Shown here: in pieces, positions 1 to 8,882 of the stretch
Layout: the number at the start of each line of letters is the position of its first letter
How positions within the stretch are numbered: the first letter of the stretch is position 1
Source of the DNA: Microcoleus sp. GA_180221_E-2-1-MAG-45_12
Lineage (GTDB): Bacteria > Cyanobacteriota > Cyanobacteriia > Cyanobacteriales > JAAUUE01
Length of the DNA stretch: 41,771 nucleotides
Direction of reading: 5' to 3'
Assembly (NCBI GenBank): GCA_020692245.1
Contig: JAIMKT010000001.1
Coordinates: forward strand, 37,695-79,465
Notes under the pieces: generated by a model
Database searches by the model: none
Told to the model about the DNA's origin: nothing
Seen by the model: only the letters and a program-made list of their open reading frames with translations
Made by a program: the position numbers and the translations under genes

Positions 1-1068
1 TTGGAGCTTATCTAATCCGGTTCCCGTTGCCATGGCAGCAGTGATCCCCACAATTTTGGGATTATCTGTGGCTAACTTCACAAGGGCATGGGCAAAAACC
101 TTGGAGTAGGCGGGGGGCTTGGGCTTGGTGGAGGGGGCAGCTTTGCCAGTGGTGAGATTAAAAGGACTCTGGGCGTGGTAGCCGACTCGATCGCTCTCAG
201 CGATTTCATAACCCTTCCCTTTGACCGTGGCAACATGGACTAATACGGGGCCAGGATGGGTGTGGGCTTCTTTGAAAGTAGCAATTAATTCTGCCAAGTT
301 ATGACCGTCCACTGGCCCCATGTAGGTAAAGCCCAATTCCTCAAACACTGCCCCAACTTTAGGAACAGCCAAGCGTTTCATGCCTTCCTTAATCCGCTCT
401 AGATCAGGGGAAATAGTATCCCCAAAAAAGGGAATTTGCTTAAATTGTTCTTCCAGATTTTCACTAAGAAACTGCACCGGAGGCGAGAGGCGGATTTTGT
501 TGAGGTAGCGGGGAATGGCTCCCACATTGGGGGAAATCGACATTTCATTATCGTTGAGGACAACCAGTAGGCGAGTTTTGGGCAAATGTCCAGCGTGGTT
601 AATTGCCTCTAGAGCCATACCGCCCGTTAAAGCTCCGTCCCCGATAATGGCAGCAACCTTAAAATTTTCGCCTTTGATATCCCTAGCGATCGCCATCCCC
701 AGTCCAGCCGAAATACTGGTAGAGGCATGACCCGCCCCAAAATGATCAAACTTACTCTCACAACGCTTCAGGTAGCCCGCCACGCCGTTTTTCTGCCGCA
801 GACTATGAAAGTCATGATACCGTCCTGTAATTAATTTGTGGGGATAGGCTTGATGCCCGACATCCCAGATTACCTTATCTCGATCGAGGTCTAGGGTTTG
901 ATACAAAGCCAGGGTTAGTTCTACTACCCCCAAGCCGGGCCCCAAATGCCCCCCACTGGTGGCGACGGTTTGCAGATGCTTTTCTCTAATTTCTAGGGCG
1001 ATTTGTTCGAGTTGGCGGATGGACAGCCCATGTAATTGATTGGGGTGAGTAACTTCACTCAAATGCAT
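1..1068 (-). CDS. dxs: 1-deoxy-D-xylulose-5-phosphate synthase, N-terminal part (runs off the window)
   Basis: Condenses pyruvate and glyceraldehyde 3-phosphate to DXP, the first step of the MEP isoprenoid pathway, which supplies carotenoids and the phytyl chain of chlorophyll. Translating the minus strand from ATG at 1068 gives 356 codons without a stop to the window edge, about 55% of a usual 630-640 residue Dxs. Visible motifs are [15 protein letters not shown] near residues 39-53, [21 protein letters not shown], and the thiamine-diphosphate motif GDGALTGGM near residue 150. The last residues visible ([10 protein letters not shown]) match the start of the pyrimidine-binding domain. Identification is secure; only the C-terminal half is missing. 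Confidence 0.97.
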   Translation of the reverse strand, partial: MHLSEVTHPNQLHGLSIRQLEQIALEIREKHLQTVATSGGHLGPGLGVVELTLALYQTLDLDRDKVIWDVGHQAYPHKLITGRYHDFHSLRQKNGVAGYLKRCESKFDHFGAGHASTSISAGLGMAIARDIKGENFKVAAIIGDGALTGGMALEAINHAGHLPKTRLLVVLNDNEMSISPNVGAIPRYLNKIRLSPPVQFLSENLEEQFKQIPFFGDTISPDLERIKEGMKRLAVPKVGAVFEELGFTYMGPVDGHNLAELIATFKEAHTHPGPVLVHVATVKGKGYEIAESDRVGYHAQSPFNLTTGKAAPSTKPKPPAYSKVFAHALVKLATDNPKIVGITAAMATGTGLDKLQ

Positions 1069-1376
1069 AATTGACTATTCCTATGGATTCCTAAATTTAT
1101 GATGATGGTTAGAAAATGCCGATTTGTTTAGCAAAATGAATCGACAAATTAACGAAATTGGCAAAATTGGCAAAATTGGCAAGGTTTGTTTATAGAGTCT
1201 ATTTATTAGTTTATGTTGATTTTTCTGGAAGATAGAAATCTTTACCAAAAATAATGGGTGTAGCTAGAGAAATCCTCGATGATTGAGGGAGAAATTGAGG
1301 ATGGCGATCGCCCAGATAGCAGTGTCTGCATCAAACTAAAAAACGCTGTAATTTGGGGATCAACCTATCCTCTAGG
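1069..1376. other. intergenic region upstream of dxs
   Basis: About 308 bases between the divergent side of dxs and the 3' end of the DUF938 gene. It is AT-rich and contains a 9-base tandem repeat at 1158-1184. I see no credible small gene, RNA gene or terminator. It should hold the dxs promoter, but no clear -10/-35 pair could be assigned. Confidence 0.5.
1158..1184. repeat. 9-base tandem repeat (three copies)
   Basis: TTGGCAAAA is repeated twice and followed by a third copy, TTGGCAAGG. It lies about 90 bases upstream of the dxs start. It could be a simple slippage repeat or an array of short binding sites; nothing in the sequence decides this. Confidence 0.7.
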
Positions 1377-2048
1377 CTAGGAAACTTTCTGAAAAATCAC
1401 CGAAAGATTATTGGCTGGCATAGGGAAAAGTTGTTGTAATTGCAGATTTTGCGCCTCGGCAACTGTGACTACTTCTTCAAGGTTGCGGACTCCCCATGCA
1501 GGGTTTTGCGATCGCAGACTAGCATCAAACTCAATATTGCTAGGGCTAGTATGTTGTCCATTTTGCTGAAAAGGGCCATAGAGATAGAGAATCCCACCTA
1601 GGGGGAGAAGATTTTTGGCTCCCACCATGAGACCCAAGCACGCCTCCCAAGGGGAAATGTGAATCATGTTGATGTTGACGATCGAGGTAATGACCGAATT
1701 TTCTGACATTTCCTGATTTTGGGGATGATTTTGCAGAGCCTTGGATAAGTTGGGATCACTACTCCAATCTGGTTTCATGACATCGATGGTGATGGGAGTA
1801 GCCAAATTAGGGGCGGGATCGTGTTGCTGCCAAGCGGTGATACTATCGAGGGCGAGGGGGTTGGGATCAGAGGGGAGCCACTGCCGGGGCTGGAGTCGGG
1901 GCGCAAAAAAGACGGCGTGTTCTCCCGTGCCACTAGCAATTTCGAGAATTGTCCCGGATGGTGGCAAAACTTCTAACAGGACTTCGAGGATTGGTTCACG
2001 GTTGCGGAGAGTGGCGGGGGCAAACTGGCGATTATCAGTGGTCGTCAT
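1377..2048 (-). CDS. DUF938 family SAM-dependent methyltransferase
   Basis: A 223-residue protein of the DUF938 family, class I methyltransferase fold. The glycine-rich SAM-binding motif is EIASGTGEHAVFFA at about residues 36-49, followed by the acidic strand end LPSDPNPLAL. The family-typical NMIHISPWEA segment lies near residues 128-137 and LYLYGPFQQNGQHTS near 154-168. Length is normal for the family. The substrate is not established. It sits alone between dxs (same strand, 308 bases away) and the divergent ktrB-like gene, so an operon is not obvious. Confidence 0.88.
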   Translation of the reverse strand: MTTTDNRQFAPATLRNREPILEVLLEVLPPSGTILEIASGTGEHAVFFAPRLQPRQWLPSDPNPLALDSITAWQQHDPAPNLATPITIDVMKPDWSSDPNLSKALQNHPQNQEMSENSVITSIVNINMIHISPWEACLGLMVGAKNLLPLGGILYLYGPFQQNGQHTSPSNIEFDASLRSQNPAWGVRNLEEVVTVAEAQNLQLQQLFPMPANNLSVIFQKVS

Positions 2049-2151
2049 GACTTTGGGGAATTTTCAGAAATTTCTAGAGTTATCAATTATGGGTGGACGG
2101 TCGTTGGCGTAGCCTCTCCAGTGGAGAATCGAGCCTCAACCGTATCTAAGA

Positions 2152-2157
2152 TATAAT
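2152..2157 (+). promoter_or_regulatory. possible -10 box of the ktrB-like gene
   Basis: A perfect TATAAT lies 28 bases upstream of the ATG at 2186. The -35 region at the right distance is poor, so this is a tentative promoter with a short leader. Confidence 0.35.
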
Positions 2158-2185
2158 AACGAGCTAAATACTCAATCCCTAATTC

Positions 2186-3520
2186 ATGACGATCGCCCGC
2201 ACTATTTGCTTAGGATTTATTGCCATTATCGCCCTTGGTGCTTTTTTATTATTGTTGCCCATTTCTACTGCCAGTGGAGCTTGGAATGATCCCATCGTTG
2301 CCCTATTTACCTCGACTTCAGCGGTGTGTGTCACAGGTTTAGCCGTGGTGGATACAGGCACACATTTTTCCTTGATGGGACAGATTTTTTTGTTACTGCT
2401 CATTCAAGTCGGTGGACTGGGTTACATGACCGTTAGTACTTTTTTGTTGCTGCTCATCGGCAGAAGATTTGATATCCAGCAAAAATTTGCCATCCAAGAA
2501 TCCTTCGATCGACCCTTTTTTCTGAATAGCCAAAACCTGATTAAATCAATCTTGGGCTTGACGTTAATTTTTGAAATTACTGGAGCCATTCTTCTCACAG
2601 CCGAATTTCATCGGCAATATCCCTTATCAAGAAGTCTTTGGTTAGGAATTTTCCATAGTGTTAGTGCTTGGAATAATGCTGGTTTTGGTTTATTTGCCAA
2701 CAATTTCATGGACTACCAATCTTCTTTGGTTGTTAATTTAGTTATCCCCTTGCTAGTGATCTTTGGGGGCATTGGCTATCAAGTCATTTTGGAAATGTAT
2801 ATCTATATCTCGGATAAATGCAGTCGCAAAAAATGGTCTACAGCTTTTTCTCTCAACTTTCAGGTTGTCACCAGCACCACTATATTCTTATTAGCCATTG
2901 GCACGATCGCCCTATTTCTCACAGAGATCCATAACCCCAATACCCTCCGATTCCTACCCTTGCCTGAGCAAATTATGGCAGCTTGGTTTCAGTCGGCCAT
3001 TACCAGAACTGCCGGATTTAACAGCATTGATATTGGAAAAATGACAACGACAGGGTTATTTATCACCATTGCCCTCATGTTCATTGGAGCTAGCCCTAGC
3101 GGTACTGGCGGCGGCATCAAAACTACCACCATGCGAATCCTCACCCAAGCAACCCAAGCTGTCCTACAAGGGAAGGAAGACATTGAGTTTTATGGCCGAA
3201 CCGTCCCTATTTCGGTAATTCTCAAAGCCATTGGGGTCTTAATTGGCTCGATTGCTACCGTTATTACTGCCACCATGATCATCAGCATCACGGATCCCAG
3301 CTATGAATTTATTAAAATTCTCTTTGAAACCGTCTCTGCTTTTGCCACCGTGGGCTTATCCACTGGGATCACTGCCAGCCTTAGCCCCTTCGGGAAATTA
3401 GTGCTAATTGCCACTATGTATACAGGTAGGGTCGGGGTGATTCTGCTCATGGCAGCCCTTCTCGGTGATCCCCGTCCTACAAAAGTTCGTTATCCAGAGG
3501 AAAATTTGTTGGTAGGTTAA
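2186..3520 (+). CDS. ktrB: KtrB/TrkH (NtpJ) family potassium channel subunit
   Basis: Membrane subunit of a Ktr-type Na+-dependent K+ uptake system, important in cyanobacteria for salt and osmotic stress. The 444-residue length fits KtrB rather than the longer TrkH. Four pore loops can be read with their filter glycines: STSAVCVTGL (about 43-52), SVSAWNNAGFG, ITRTAGFNS and SAFATVGLSTG. The gating loop SGTGGGIKTTT follows the third repeat. An in-frame stop directly upstream of ATG 2186 means there is little room for a longer N-terminus. No ktrA (RCK subunit) or ktrE is adjacent, so the regulator must lie elsewhere. Confidence 0.9.
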   Translation: MTIARTICLGFIAIIALGAFLLLLPISTASGAWNDPIVALFTSTSAVCVTGLAVVDTGTHFSLMGQIFLLLLIQVGGLGYMTVSTFLLLLIGRRFDIQQKFAIQESFDRPFFLNSQNLIKSILGLTLIFEITGAILLTAEFHRQYPLSRSLWLGIFHSVSAWNNAGFGLFANNFMDYQSSLVVNLVIPLLVIFGGIGYQVILEMYIYISDKCSRKKWSTAFSLNFQVVTSTTIFLLAIGTIALFLTEIHNPNTLRFLPLPEQIMAAWFQSAITRTAGFNSIDIGKMTTTGLFITIALMFIGASPSGTGGGIKTTTMRILTQATQAVLQGKEDIEFYGRTVPISVILKAIGVLIGSIATVITATMIISITDPSYEFIKILFETVSAFATVGLSTGITASLSPFGKLVLIATMYTGRVGVILLMAALLGDPRPTKVRYPEENLLVG

Positions 3521-3812
3521 ATAGCGAGTTAAAACAAGATATTTACTAGCCTTTGGGATACATTTATTATGCTGCTTGATGTTTTATGATTTGATGTATC
3601 TTGGATTGAGCTTTGATTAATCTCAGTATGGATTCGGGTCTGATTCGTGTCTAGTGTTGAAGCAAGGATGTTGAACAAGTATTAGTAGCGTAGTAGGTAG
3701 GCTATTCCTTCCTTACCTCCACCAACAGCGAATAAAGCCTTATTTTGTGTAAACCCTAAAATGTAGTCAGACAAATAGTTAGAAAATCAGCAAATTTAGA
3801 GGAAGAAAACCA

Positions 3813-5216
3813 GTGAGCTTTACTATTCAGCAAGTTATGATTCCGGTCGATCGAGGATACGCTACGGTAGATGTGCAGATTACCGGGCAAACCATCACGG
3901 CGATCGCTCCCCACTTAGAACCCCTAGGCACAGTAATCAACGGTCAAGACCAACTCCTCCTCCCTGGTTTTGTCAATGCCCACACCCACTCCTCAGAAAT
4001 GTGGCAACGGGGCAGTATTCCTCCAGTCCCCCTAGAATTGTGGATTGCCGAGCTTTATGATTTCACACCCCTAGATTTGGAACGAGTCTACCTGAGTGCT
4101 TTGGGGACAGCGGTGGAAACCCTGTTGACAGGTGGCACTAGTGTGGTAGATCATCTCACTTTGATTCCGGGACAGGAATTTGAAACGATCGCCACGGCGG
4201 TGAAAGCTTACCAAGAAGTGGGAATTAGAGCCTTTGTTGCCCCCTTGATTCAAGATGAATCCCTCTCCGCTAGTCTGCCAGATGGAGGGTTAGGGAAACA
4301 AAGTGAGGCATATTTTCGATCGACCCAAGCAACCCTAGATATCATTGAAGCGGCGGTCAAAGAATTTCATCACCCTGAAACTGGAGTGCAGATTCTGACA
4401 TCTCCTACAGGAATGCAAATGTGTTCTGATGATCTCTTTAAGGGTTGTGTTGAATTGAGCGATCGCTACGGTCTCTGCCGCCATACCCATCTCCTTGAAA
4501 CCAAAGCCCAGGCGATGCTTGCCCAAGAAAAGTATGGGCGGAGTGCGGTGGCTCACCTCCAAGATTTAGGCTTTTTGAATGAACGAACTTCCCTTGCCCA
4601 CTGTGTTTGGCTCACGGATGCAGATATTGAAATTTTGGCAGCGACCAAATCTACGGTGGTGCATAATGCCCTGAGTAATCTGCGTTTGGGCAGTGGCATC
4701 GCTCCTGTGTTGAAATATCTAGCGGCGGGGGTAAATGTGACCTTTGGCTGTGATGGCTCGGCGAGTAATGATTCCCAAGATCTCCTAGAAGCAGTGAAGA
4801 TGGGTTCTATTCTCCACTGTGTCACCGATGTGGATTATAAGCACTGGATCACTCCCCGCAAATCTGTAGAAATGGCATCTTTGGGCGGGGCAACGGGCTT
4901 GAATTTACAGGATCAACTGGGATCGATCGAAGTTGGTAAACAGGCAGACTTGATGCTCTACAATCTTTCTGATCTATCACTCTTGCCCAAAACCGACCCC
5001 ATTGGCTTACTCATTCTCGGTCGCCCCAACCAAGTGGTAAATCAAGCATGGGTACAGGGGAAACAGGTAGTTGCCGATGGTCAGATTACGGGTATTGATG
5101 TAGACAATTTGAAAAAGGAACTATTTGCTAAGTCTGAGTGGGCAAGCGATCGCCCCTCACCCATGCGGGAAAAAATGGAACCTCACTACCGTCAAGTAAT
5201 GAATCTCCCGGTTTAA
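3813..5216 (+). CDS. TRZ/ATZ-type amidohydrolase (aminohydrolase of the MTA/SAH deaminase-like group)
   Basis: A metal-dependent amidohydrolase of 467 residues. Metal ligands are visible: NAHTH (H57, H59), RHTHLLE (H224, H226), AHCVW (H263) and GCDGSAS (D314). The H-T-H-x2-E arrangement is typical of deaminases acting on guanine, atrazine-like triazines or 5-methylthioadenosine/S-adenosylhomocysteine. The substrate cannot be read from sequence. The start is GTG at 3813, supported by AGAGGAAG about 10 bases upstream; no ATG lies nearby. It is monocistronic: 292 bases separate it from ktrB and the next gene is on the other strand. Confidence 0.85.
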   Translation: MSFTIQQVMIPVDRGYATVDVQITGQTITAIAPHLEPLGTVINGQDQLLLPGFVNAHTHSSEMWQRGSIPPVPLELWIAELYDFTPLDLERVYLSALGTAVETLLTGGTSVVDHLTLIPGQEFETIATAVKAYQEVGIRAFVAPLIQDESLSASLPDGGLGKQSEAYFRSTQATLDIIEAAVKEFHHPETGVQILTSPTGMQMCSDDLFKGCVELSDRYGLCRHTHLLETKAQAMLAQEKYGRSAVAHLQDLGFLNERTSLAHCVWLTDADIEILAATKSTVVHNALSNLRLGSGIAPVLKYLAAGVNVTFGCDGSASNDSQDLLEAVKMGSILHCVTDVDYKHWITPRKSVEMASLGGATGLNLQDQLGSIEVGKQADLMLYNLSDLSLLPKTDPIGLLILGRPNQVVNQAWVQGKQVVADGQITGIDVDNLKKELFAKSEWASDRPSPMREKMEPHYRQVMNLPV

Positions 5217-5306
5217 TTTTAACCAAGGTACTAAGTATCTAATTTAGGTAATAGCCAACGGCTTCTAACTTTAGATTGGGTAGAGTGAGGGCGAAACCCC
5301 ACAGGC

Positions 5307-5333
5307 TATCAAAAATGCTTGTTGGGTTTCCTT
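5307..5333 (+). repeat. interspersed direct repeat, copy A
   Basis: TATCAAAA, three extra bases, then CTTGTTGGGTTTCCTT. The same string, without the three bases, recurs at 6081-6104 on the other side of the toxin-antitoxin genes. Confidence 0.7.
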
Positions 5334-5408
5334 CATTAATCAAATCTACTACAACTTATACCAGAAGGCTAATTTAGGGCTTTTGGGTAAGATTGGTGCG
5401 ATGGGTCA

Positions 5409-5762
5409 TCAACCATAAAAATCATCCACAATAGCTTGAATTTCATCAACTCCAATATCTGTTTGTTCTGATTTACTATAGATTGTTAACAATAAAATAC
5501 TGGTTTCTGACTCCACCAGATAAATCAAGCGATATCCAGCACTTTTACCTTTTTTGATATCACTATTCTTGGCTCTAACTTTATAGATATAAAGATCAGA
5601 ACCAAACCCAGCAAGGCGATCGCCCAACAATATTCTTTGCTCTAGCTGTTCAATAATAGGCTCAATATCCCTTCTGATAGATCGATATTTCTTTGATAAC
5701 CGATATAGCTCTTCCTCAAAATCCTCAGCAAATCTCAGAGAAACAGGTAGATTATTAGCCAT
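5409..5762 (-). CDS. RelE/ParE-superfamily toxin
   Basis: A 117-residue type II toxin candidate. The segment YKVRAKNSDIKKGKSAGYR (about residues 68-86) and the following LIYLVESETSILLLTIYSKSEQ are characteristic of a RelE/HigB-like subgroup common in cyanobacteria. RelE-family toxins are usually ribosome-dependent mRNA interferases and ParE-type ones gyrase poisons; which applies here is unknown. The ATG at 5762 overlaps the antitoxin stop by 8 bases, a typical translationally coupled pair. A TTG one codon upstream (5765) is the only alternative start nearby. Confidence 0.85.
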   Translation of the reverse strand: MANNLPVSLRFAEDFEEELYRLSKKYRSIRRDIEPIIEQLEQRILLGDRLAGFGSDLYIYKVRAKNSDIKKGKSAGYRLIYLVESETSILLLTIYSKSEQTDIGVDEIQAIVDDFYG

Positions 5763-6000
5763 CAATCCTACTCCATAGCTCAGAAATAGGTCTAGTTTTT
5801 CCAGCTTTTACTTCTGCTAAAGCCCGTCTTAGACTAGCCTTGATTTCTTCCACGGGAGTATCATCAGGATCGGTTTCTAGCTCATCAGCCACCAGCAGAA
5901 TAATCTTAACTCGACTATCTAAAATAAACTCTAGAGGCTCATCTAATAAAATCTGTCCATTTTCATCAACCCTGCCCATCACTTCAAAGGCTTGCATCAC
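5755..6000 (-). CDS. antitoxin partner of the RelE/ParE-type toxin
   Basis: A small acidic protein of 81 residues encoded just before, and overlapping, the toxin. The N-terminal half (VMGRVDENGQILLDEPLEF) looks like a beta-rich dimerisation and DNA-binding module, and the C-terminal half (EEIKASLRRALAEVKAGKT) is helical and likely wraps the toxin. Such antitoxins normally repress their own operon. The start is GTG 6000 or ATG 5997; AAGGAGAGG just upstream fits either. Context is the main evidence; the family itself I only recognise broadly. Confidence 0.78.
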   Translation of the reverse strand: MMQAFEVMGRVDENGQILLDEPLEFILDSRVKIILLVADELETDPDDTPVEEIKASLRRALAEVKAGKTRPISELWSRIDG

Positions 6001-6080
6001 CCTACCTCTCCTTGGATTTATAGAAACTGCTAGATTTTGTTTTCTAGTCTAGCCTTTCTCAGGAAAACTAAACTGCGGAT

Positions 6081-6104
6081 TATCAAAACTTGTTGGGTTT
6101 CCTT
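6081..6104 (+). repeat. interspersed direct repeat, copy B
   Basis: TATCAAAA immediately followed by CTTGTTGGGTTTCCTT; matches copy A at 5307-5333 in the same orientation. The two copies bracket the toxin-antitoxin operon. Confidence 0.7.
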
Positions 6105-6279
6105 GGTCAACTTAATTCACAACAATAGTTTATGTGATAAAATTCACTTGATCGGTAAAACTATTAGTAAAATTACTAGTAAATTTTGTGTCTTTTGTTA
6201 TATTTCAGGAACTAACTTATCTTGTCACTGTCATGACTCAAGTAATCCTGAAACCAAAGTTTGGAAGTTAGAGGTTCCC

Positions 6280-6813
6280 ATGTACATTTTTAAGCATAAA
6301 GTATCTTGGTTTTTAGCATCGATCGCTAGTCTCGTCACTGTGCTAACCACTAGCTCTGAAAGTAAATCAGCCGTGAGGTTAGTTGAACTGGAACAGTCAC
6401 CTGATCGATCGACCTTGTTAATCAGTAGTCGCCAAGATGGACGGTTATTAGAGCTAACTAACCAACAACGGGCTAGTAATGGGGTTGCAGCGTTGAGATT
6501 ATCGGCGCAGTTGGGGAGAGCCGCCCAGAGTCATGCAGAGGATATGGCTAACCGAAATTTCTTTAGTCATACAGGTTCTAATGGTTCGAGGATGAGCGAT
6601 CGAGTCAATCAAGCTGGTTATGCATGGCAAGCCGTAGGTGAAAATATTTACATGGGGACAAATGCCACTCCTCGTCAAGCAGTCACTGGTTGGATGAACA
6701 GCACTGGTCATCGTCAGAATATCCTCAACTCTAACTACACAGAGATTGGTTTTGGGGTGGCAACTCGTGGTCAGAATGTTTACTATGTGCAGGTCTTCGG
6801 TCGTCCTCGGTAA
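6280..6813 (+). CDS. secreted CAP (SCP/PR-1) domain protein
   Basis: A 177-residue exported protein. Residues 1-31 form a signal peptide (basic FKHKVS, then a hydrophobic stretch). The CAP domain follows: LLELTNQQRASNG, SHAEDMANRNFFSHTG, VGENIYMG, GWMNSTGHRQNIL and FGVATRGQNVYYVQVFG. The metal-site histidines (SHT and GHR) and the GEN motif are intact. Bacterial CAP proteins are exported and poorly understood. The reading frame is open up to 6037, but ATG 6280 is preferred: it has AGAGG 7 bases upstream and gives a clean signal peptide, while the longer frame runs through a repeat and a Cys-rich stretch with no domain. Confidence 0.88.
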   Translation: MYIFKHKVSWFLASIASLVTVLTTSSESKSAVRLVELEQSPDRSTLLISSRQDGRLLELTNQQRASNGVAALRLSAQLGRAAQSHAEDMANRNFFSHTGSNGSRMSDRVNQAGYAWQAVGENIYMGTNATPRQAVTGWMNSTGHRQNILNSNYTEIGFGVATRGQNVYYVQVFGRPR

Positions 6814-6873
6814 TTATCAGTAATTAGTTGATCTCGATCGACAAAGCATGGTTTTAAATATCTTGATAATAAC

Positions 6874-6915
6874 GATCTAGATAATTTAGATGGCTTGATC
6901 TAGATAATTTAGATG
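6874..6915 (+). repeat. 19-base direct repeats upstream of the epimerase gene
   Basis: GATCTAGATAATTTAGATG occurs at 6874-6892 and again at 6897-6915, a 23-base period, with partial further copies (ATCTAATAATCTGCTAATCTAG) behind it. It is about 65 bases upstream of the next start codon, so an operator is possible; a slippage repeat is the alternative. Confidence 0.75.
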
Positions 6916-6979
6916 ATCTAATAATCTGCTAATCTAGGGAGATAATTTGATTTCTAGATAATTGGTGATTTGACTCAGC

Positions 6980-7489
6980 ATGGAAGTAACAAAAGGCAAA
7001 ATAGATGGAGTGGTGGTGATTAAGCCGCCGACCATTTTTGAGGATTTTCGGGGAACCTACGTAGAAACCTACAACGAAGAAATCTATAGAGAAGCCGGGA
7101 TTACGGTAGATTTTGTCCAGGATGATATTTCTGTGTCTACCCAGCATGTCCTTCGGGGGATTCATGGCGACCAAGAAACGTGGAAACTCATCTCTTGCCT
7201 GTCAGGGAAATTCTATCTAGTGGTGGTCAATTGGGATAGTGCTTCACCTCAGTATGGACAATGGGAAGCCTTTACTTTATCTGACCAAAACCGCCTCCAA
7301 GTCTTGGTTCCCCCGAAGTTTGGCAATGGACATGTGGTACTGAGTGAGCAGGCAATTTTTCACTACAAACAATCTAGCTACTACAACCGAGCCGGACAGT
7401 TTACCCTGATCTGGAACGATCCCCAGTTAAAAATTTGGTGGCCGATCGAGCGCCCGATCGTGTCCCGGAGAGATGCGGGGGTAGAGTAA
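6980..7489 (+). CDS. RmlC-like dTDP-4-dehydrorhamnose 3,5-epimerase family protein
   Basis: A 169-residue cupin of the dTDP-sugar 3,5-epimerase superfamily. Family landmarks: FEDFRGTYVETYN (about 20-32), LRGIHGDQETWK (the catalytic HxxQ region), PPKFGNGHVVLSEQAIFHYK and IWNDPQLKIWWP with the conserved Asp. Canonical RmlC has AHGF where this protein has GNGH, and the strand usually reading DVAVDLR is VVVNWD. It is therefore more likely a nucleotide-sugar epimerase or isomerase variant than the rhamnose-pathway RmlC. No rmlA, rmlB or rmlD is near. The stop is 3 bases before the aminopeptidase start, so the two are probably co-transcribed. Confidence 0.85.
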   Translation: MEVTKGKIDGVVVIKPPTIFEDFRGTYVETYNEEIYREAGITVDFVQDDISVSTQHVLRGIHGDQETWKLISCLSGKFYLVVVNWDSASPQYGQWEAFTLSDQNRLQVLVPPKFGNGHVVLSEQAIFHYKQSSYYNRAGQFTLIWNDPQLKIWWPIERPIVSRRDAGVE

Positions 7490-7492
7490 CCT

Positions 7493-8827
7493 ATGGAAAA
7501 CCTCGCCCACACCCTCCAACAACGCCGAGAAAAGTTAGCCCAACTCATAGATTTTCCGGTGATTCTCTGGTCTGGGGGAGCTAGTCCCCGAAACTTTCCT
7601 GCCAATCGTTATCCCTTCCGGGCTAGTAGCCATTTTTTGTACTTCGCAGGCTTGCAACTAGAAAATGCGGCGATCCGTCTCCATCAAGGCAAGCTGGAAC
7701 TTTTTATTAATCCCCCCAAAGAAGGCAGTAATCTCTGGCATGGAGATACTCCCCAACCACGGGAACTTGCTGAGACGATCGGGGCGGATGCGGTCTATAC
7801 CATGAATGAGTTGATTCTCCACTCCTCTGAGGCAGCTACTATTCCGGTACAGGATGCCAAGACTTATCAAAAGCAAATGCTAGTCCTCGATCGAGCCATA
7901 GCCCCCGCCCATCAACCCATGGGTATTGACCTAGAGCTGACTAAAGCAATCATTGCCCTCCGTCTCTGCCATGATCCCACCGCCCTCATGGAACTCCGTG
8001 AAGCTGCCCACGCTACTGTTAAGGCTCACCAAGCTGGTCGAAGAGCGATCGCAGCAGCCAAAACCGAAGCAGAAGTCCGGGCTGCCATGGAAGCAGTACT
8101 AATTAGTGAGCAAATGACCTGCGCCTACACTAGCATTGTCACCGTCCACGGCGAAGTCCTCCACAACGATCATTACCACCATCCTCTGCAACCGGGAGAT
8201 TTGATCCTCATGGATGTGGGAGCCGAAACTACGACGGGCTGGGCGGGGGATGTCACCAGAACTTGGGCGGTATCGGGAACTTTTTCGCCGACCCAACAGG
8301 CTATCTATGATGTAGTGCTGGCAGCCCATGATGTTTGCATTGAAGCGATCGCTCCCGGTGTAGAATACCAGTCGATTCATCTTTTGGCAGCCCAAATTAT
8401 TGCTCAAGGTTTGGTAGATTTAGAAATTCTCCGGGGCAATCCAGAGGATTTAGTCGCCCAAGATGCCCACGCTTTATTTTTTCCCCACGGCATTGGGCAT
8501 TTACTGGGTTTGGATGTCCATGATATGGAAGATTTAGGAGATTTGGCTGGTTACGCCCCCGGCAGGAAAAGGAGCGATCGCTTTGGGCTAAAATTTCTCC
8601 GTCTCCATCGTCCCCTAGAAACAGGCATGGTAGTCACGATCGAACCCGGTTTTTACCAAGTCCCCGCAATTCTCAACCACCCAACTACTAGAGAAAAATA
8701 TCAACACCTAGTTAACTGGGATCGCCTCGAACAATTTGCCGATGTGCGAGGGATCAGAATTGAAGATGATGTGTTAGTTACTGCCACAGGGAAGGAAGTT
8801 CTCACTGCTGATTTAGAGACTCAATAA
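7493..8827 (+). CDS. pepP: Xaa-Pro aminopeptidase (aminopeptidase P, M24B)
   Basis: A cytosolic dimetal exopeptidase that removes N-terminal residues before proline. An AMP_N domain (about 1-160, NRYPFRASSHFLYFAG) precedes a pita-bread catalytic domain. All five metal ligands are in place: D241 (LMDVGAE), D253 (AGDVTRTW), H336 (HGIGH), E384 (TIEPGFY) and E424 (IRIEDD). The length of 444 residues matches the family. It starts 3 bases after the epimerase-like gene. Confidence 0.96.
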   Translation: MENLAHTLQQRREKLAQLIDFPVILWSGGASPRNFPANRYPFRASSHFLYFAGLQLENAAIRLHQGKLELFINPPKEGSNLWHGDTPQPRELAETIGADAVYTMNELILHSSEAATIPVQDAKTYQKQMLVLDRAIAPAHQPMGIDLELTKAIIALRLCHDPTALMELREAAHATVKAHQAGRRAIAAAKTEAEVRAAMEAVLISEQMTCAYTSIVTVHGEVLHNDHYHHPLQPGDLILMDVGAETTTGWAGDVTRTWAVSGTFSPTQQAIYDVVLAAHDVCIEAIAPGVEYQSIHLLAAQIIAQGLVDLEILRGNPEDLVAQDAHALFFPHGIGHLLGLDVHDMEDLGDLAGYAPGRKRSDRFGLKFLRLHRPLETGMVVTIEPGFYQVPAILNHPTTREKYQHLVNWDRLEQFADVRGIRIEDDVLVTATGKEVLTADLETQ

Positions 8828-8882
8828 GCTGAGATAGTGACTATTTCCTAGGGGGAATTTTTATAAAAACCTTCTCTACTTT

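Noticed and set aside
6037-6279. An 81-residue N-terminal extension of the CAP-domain protein
   Set aside because: The extension crosses the repeat at 6081-6104, has no domain, and would bury the signal peptide. ATG 6280 has a ribosome-binding site and puts the signal peptide at the N-terminus.
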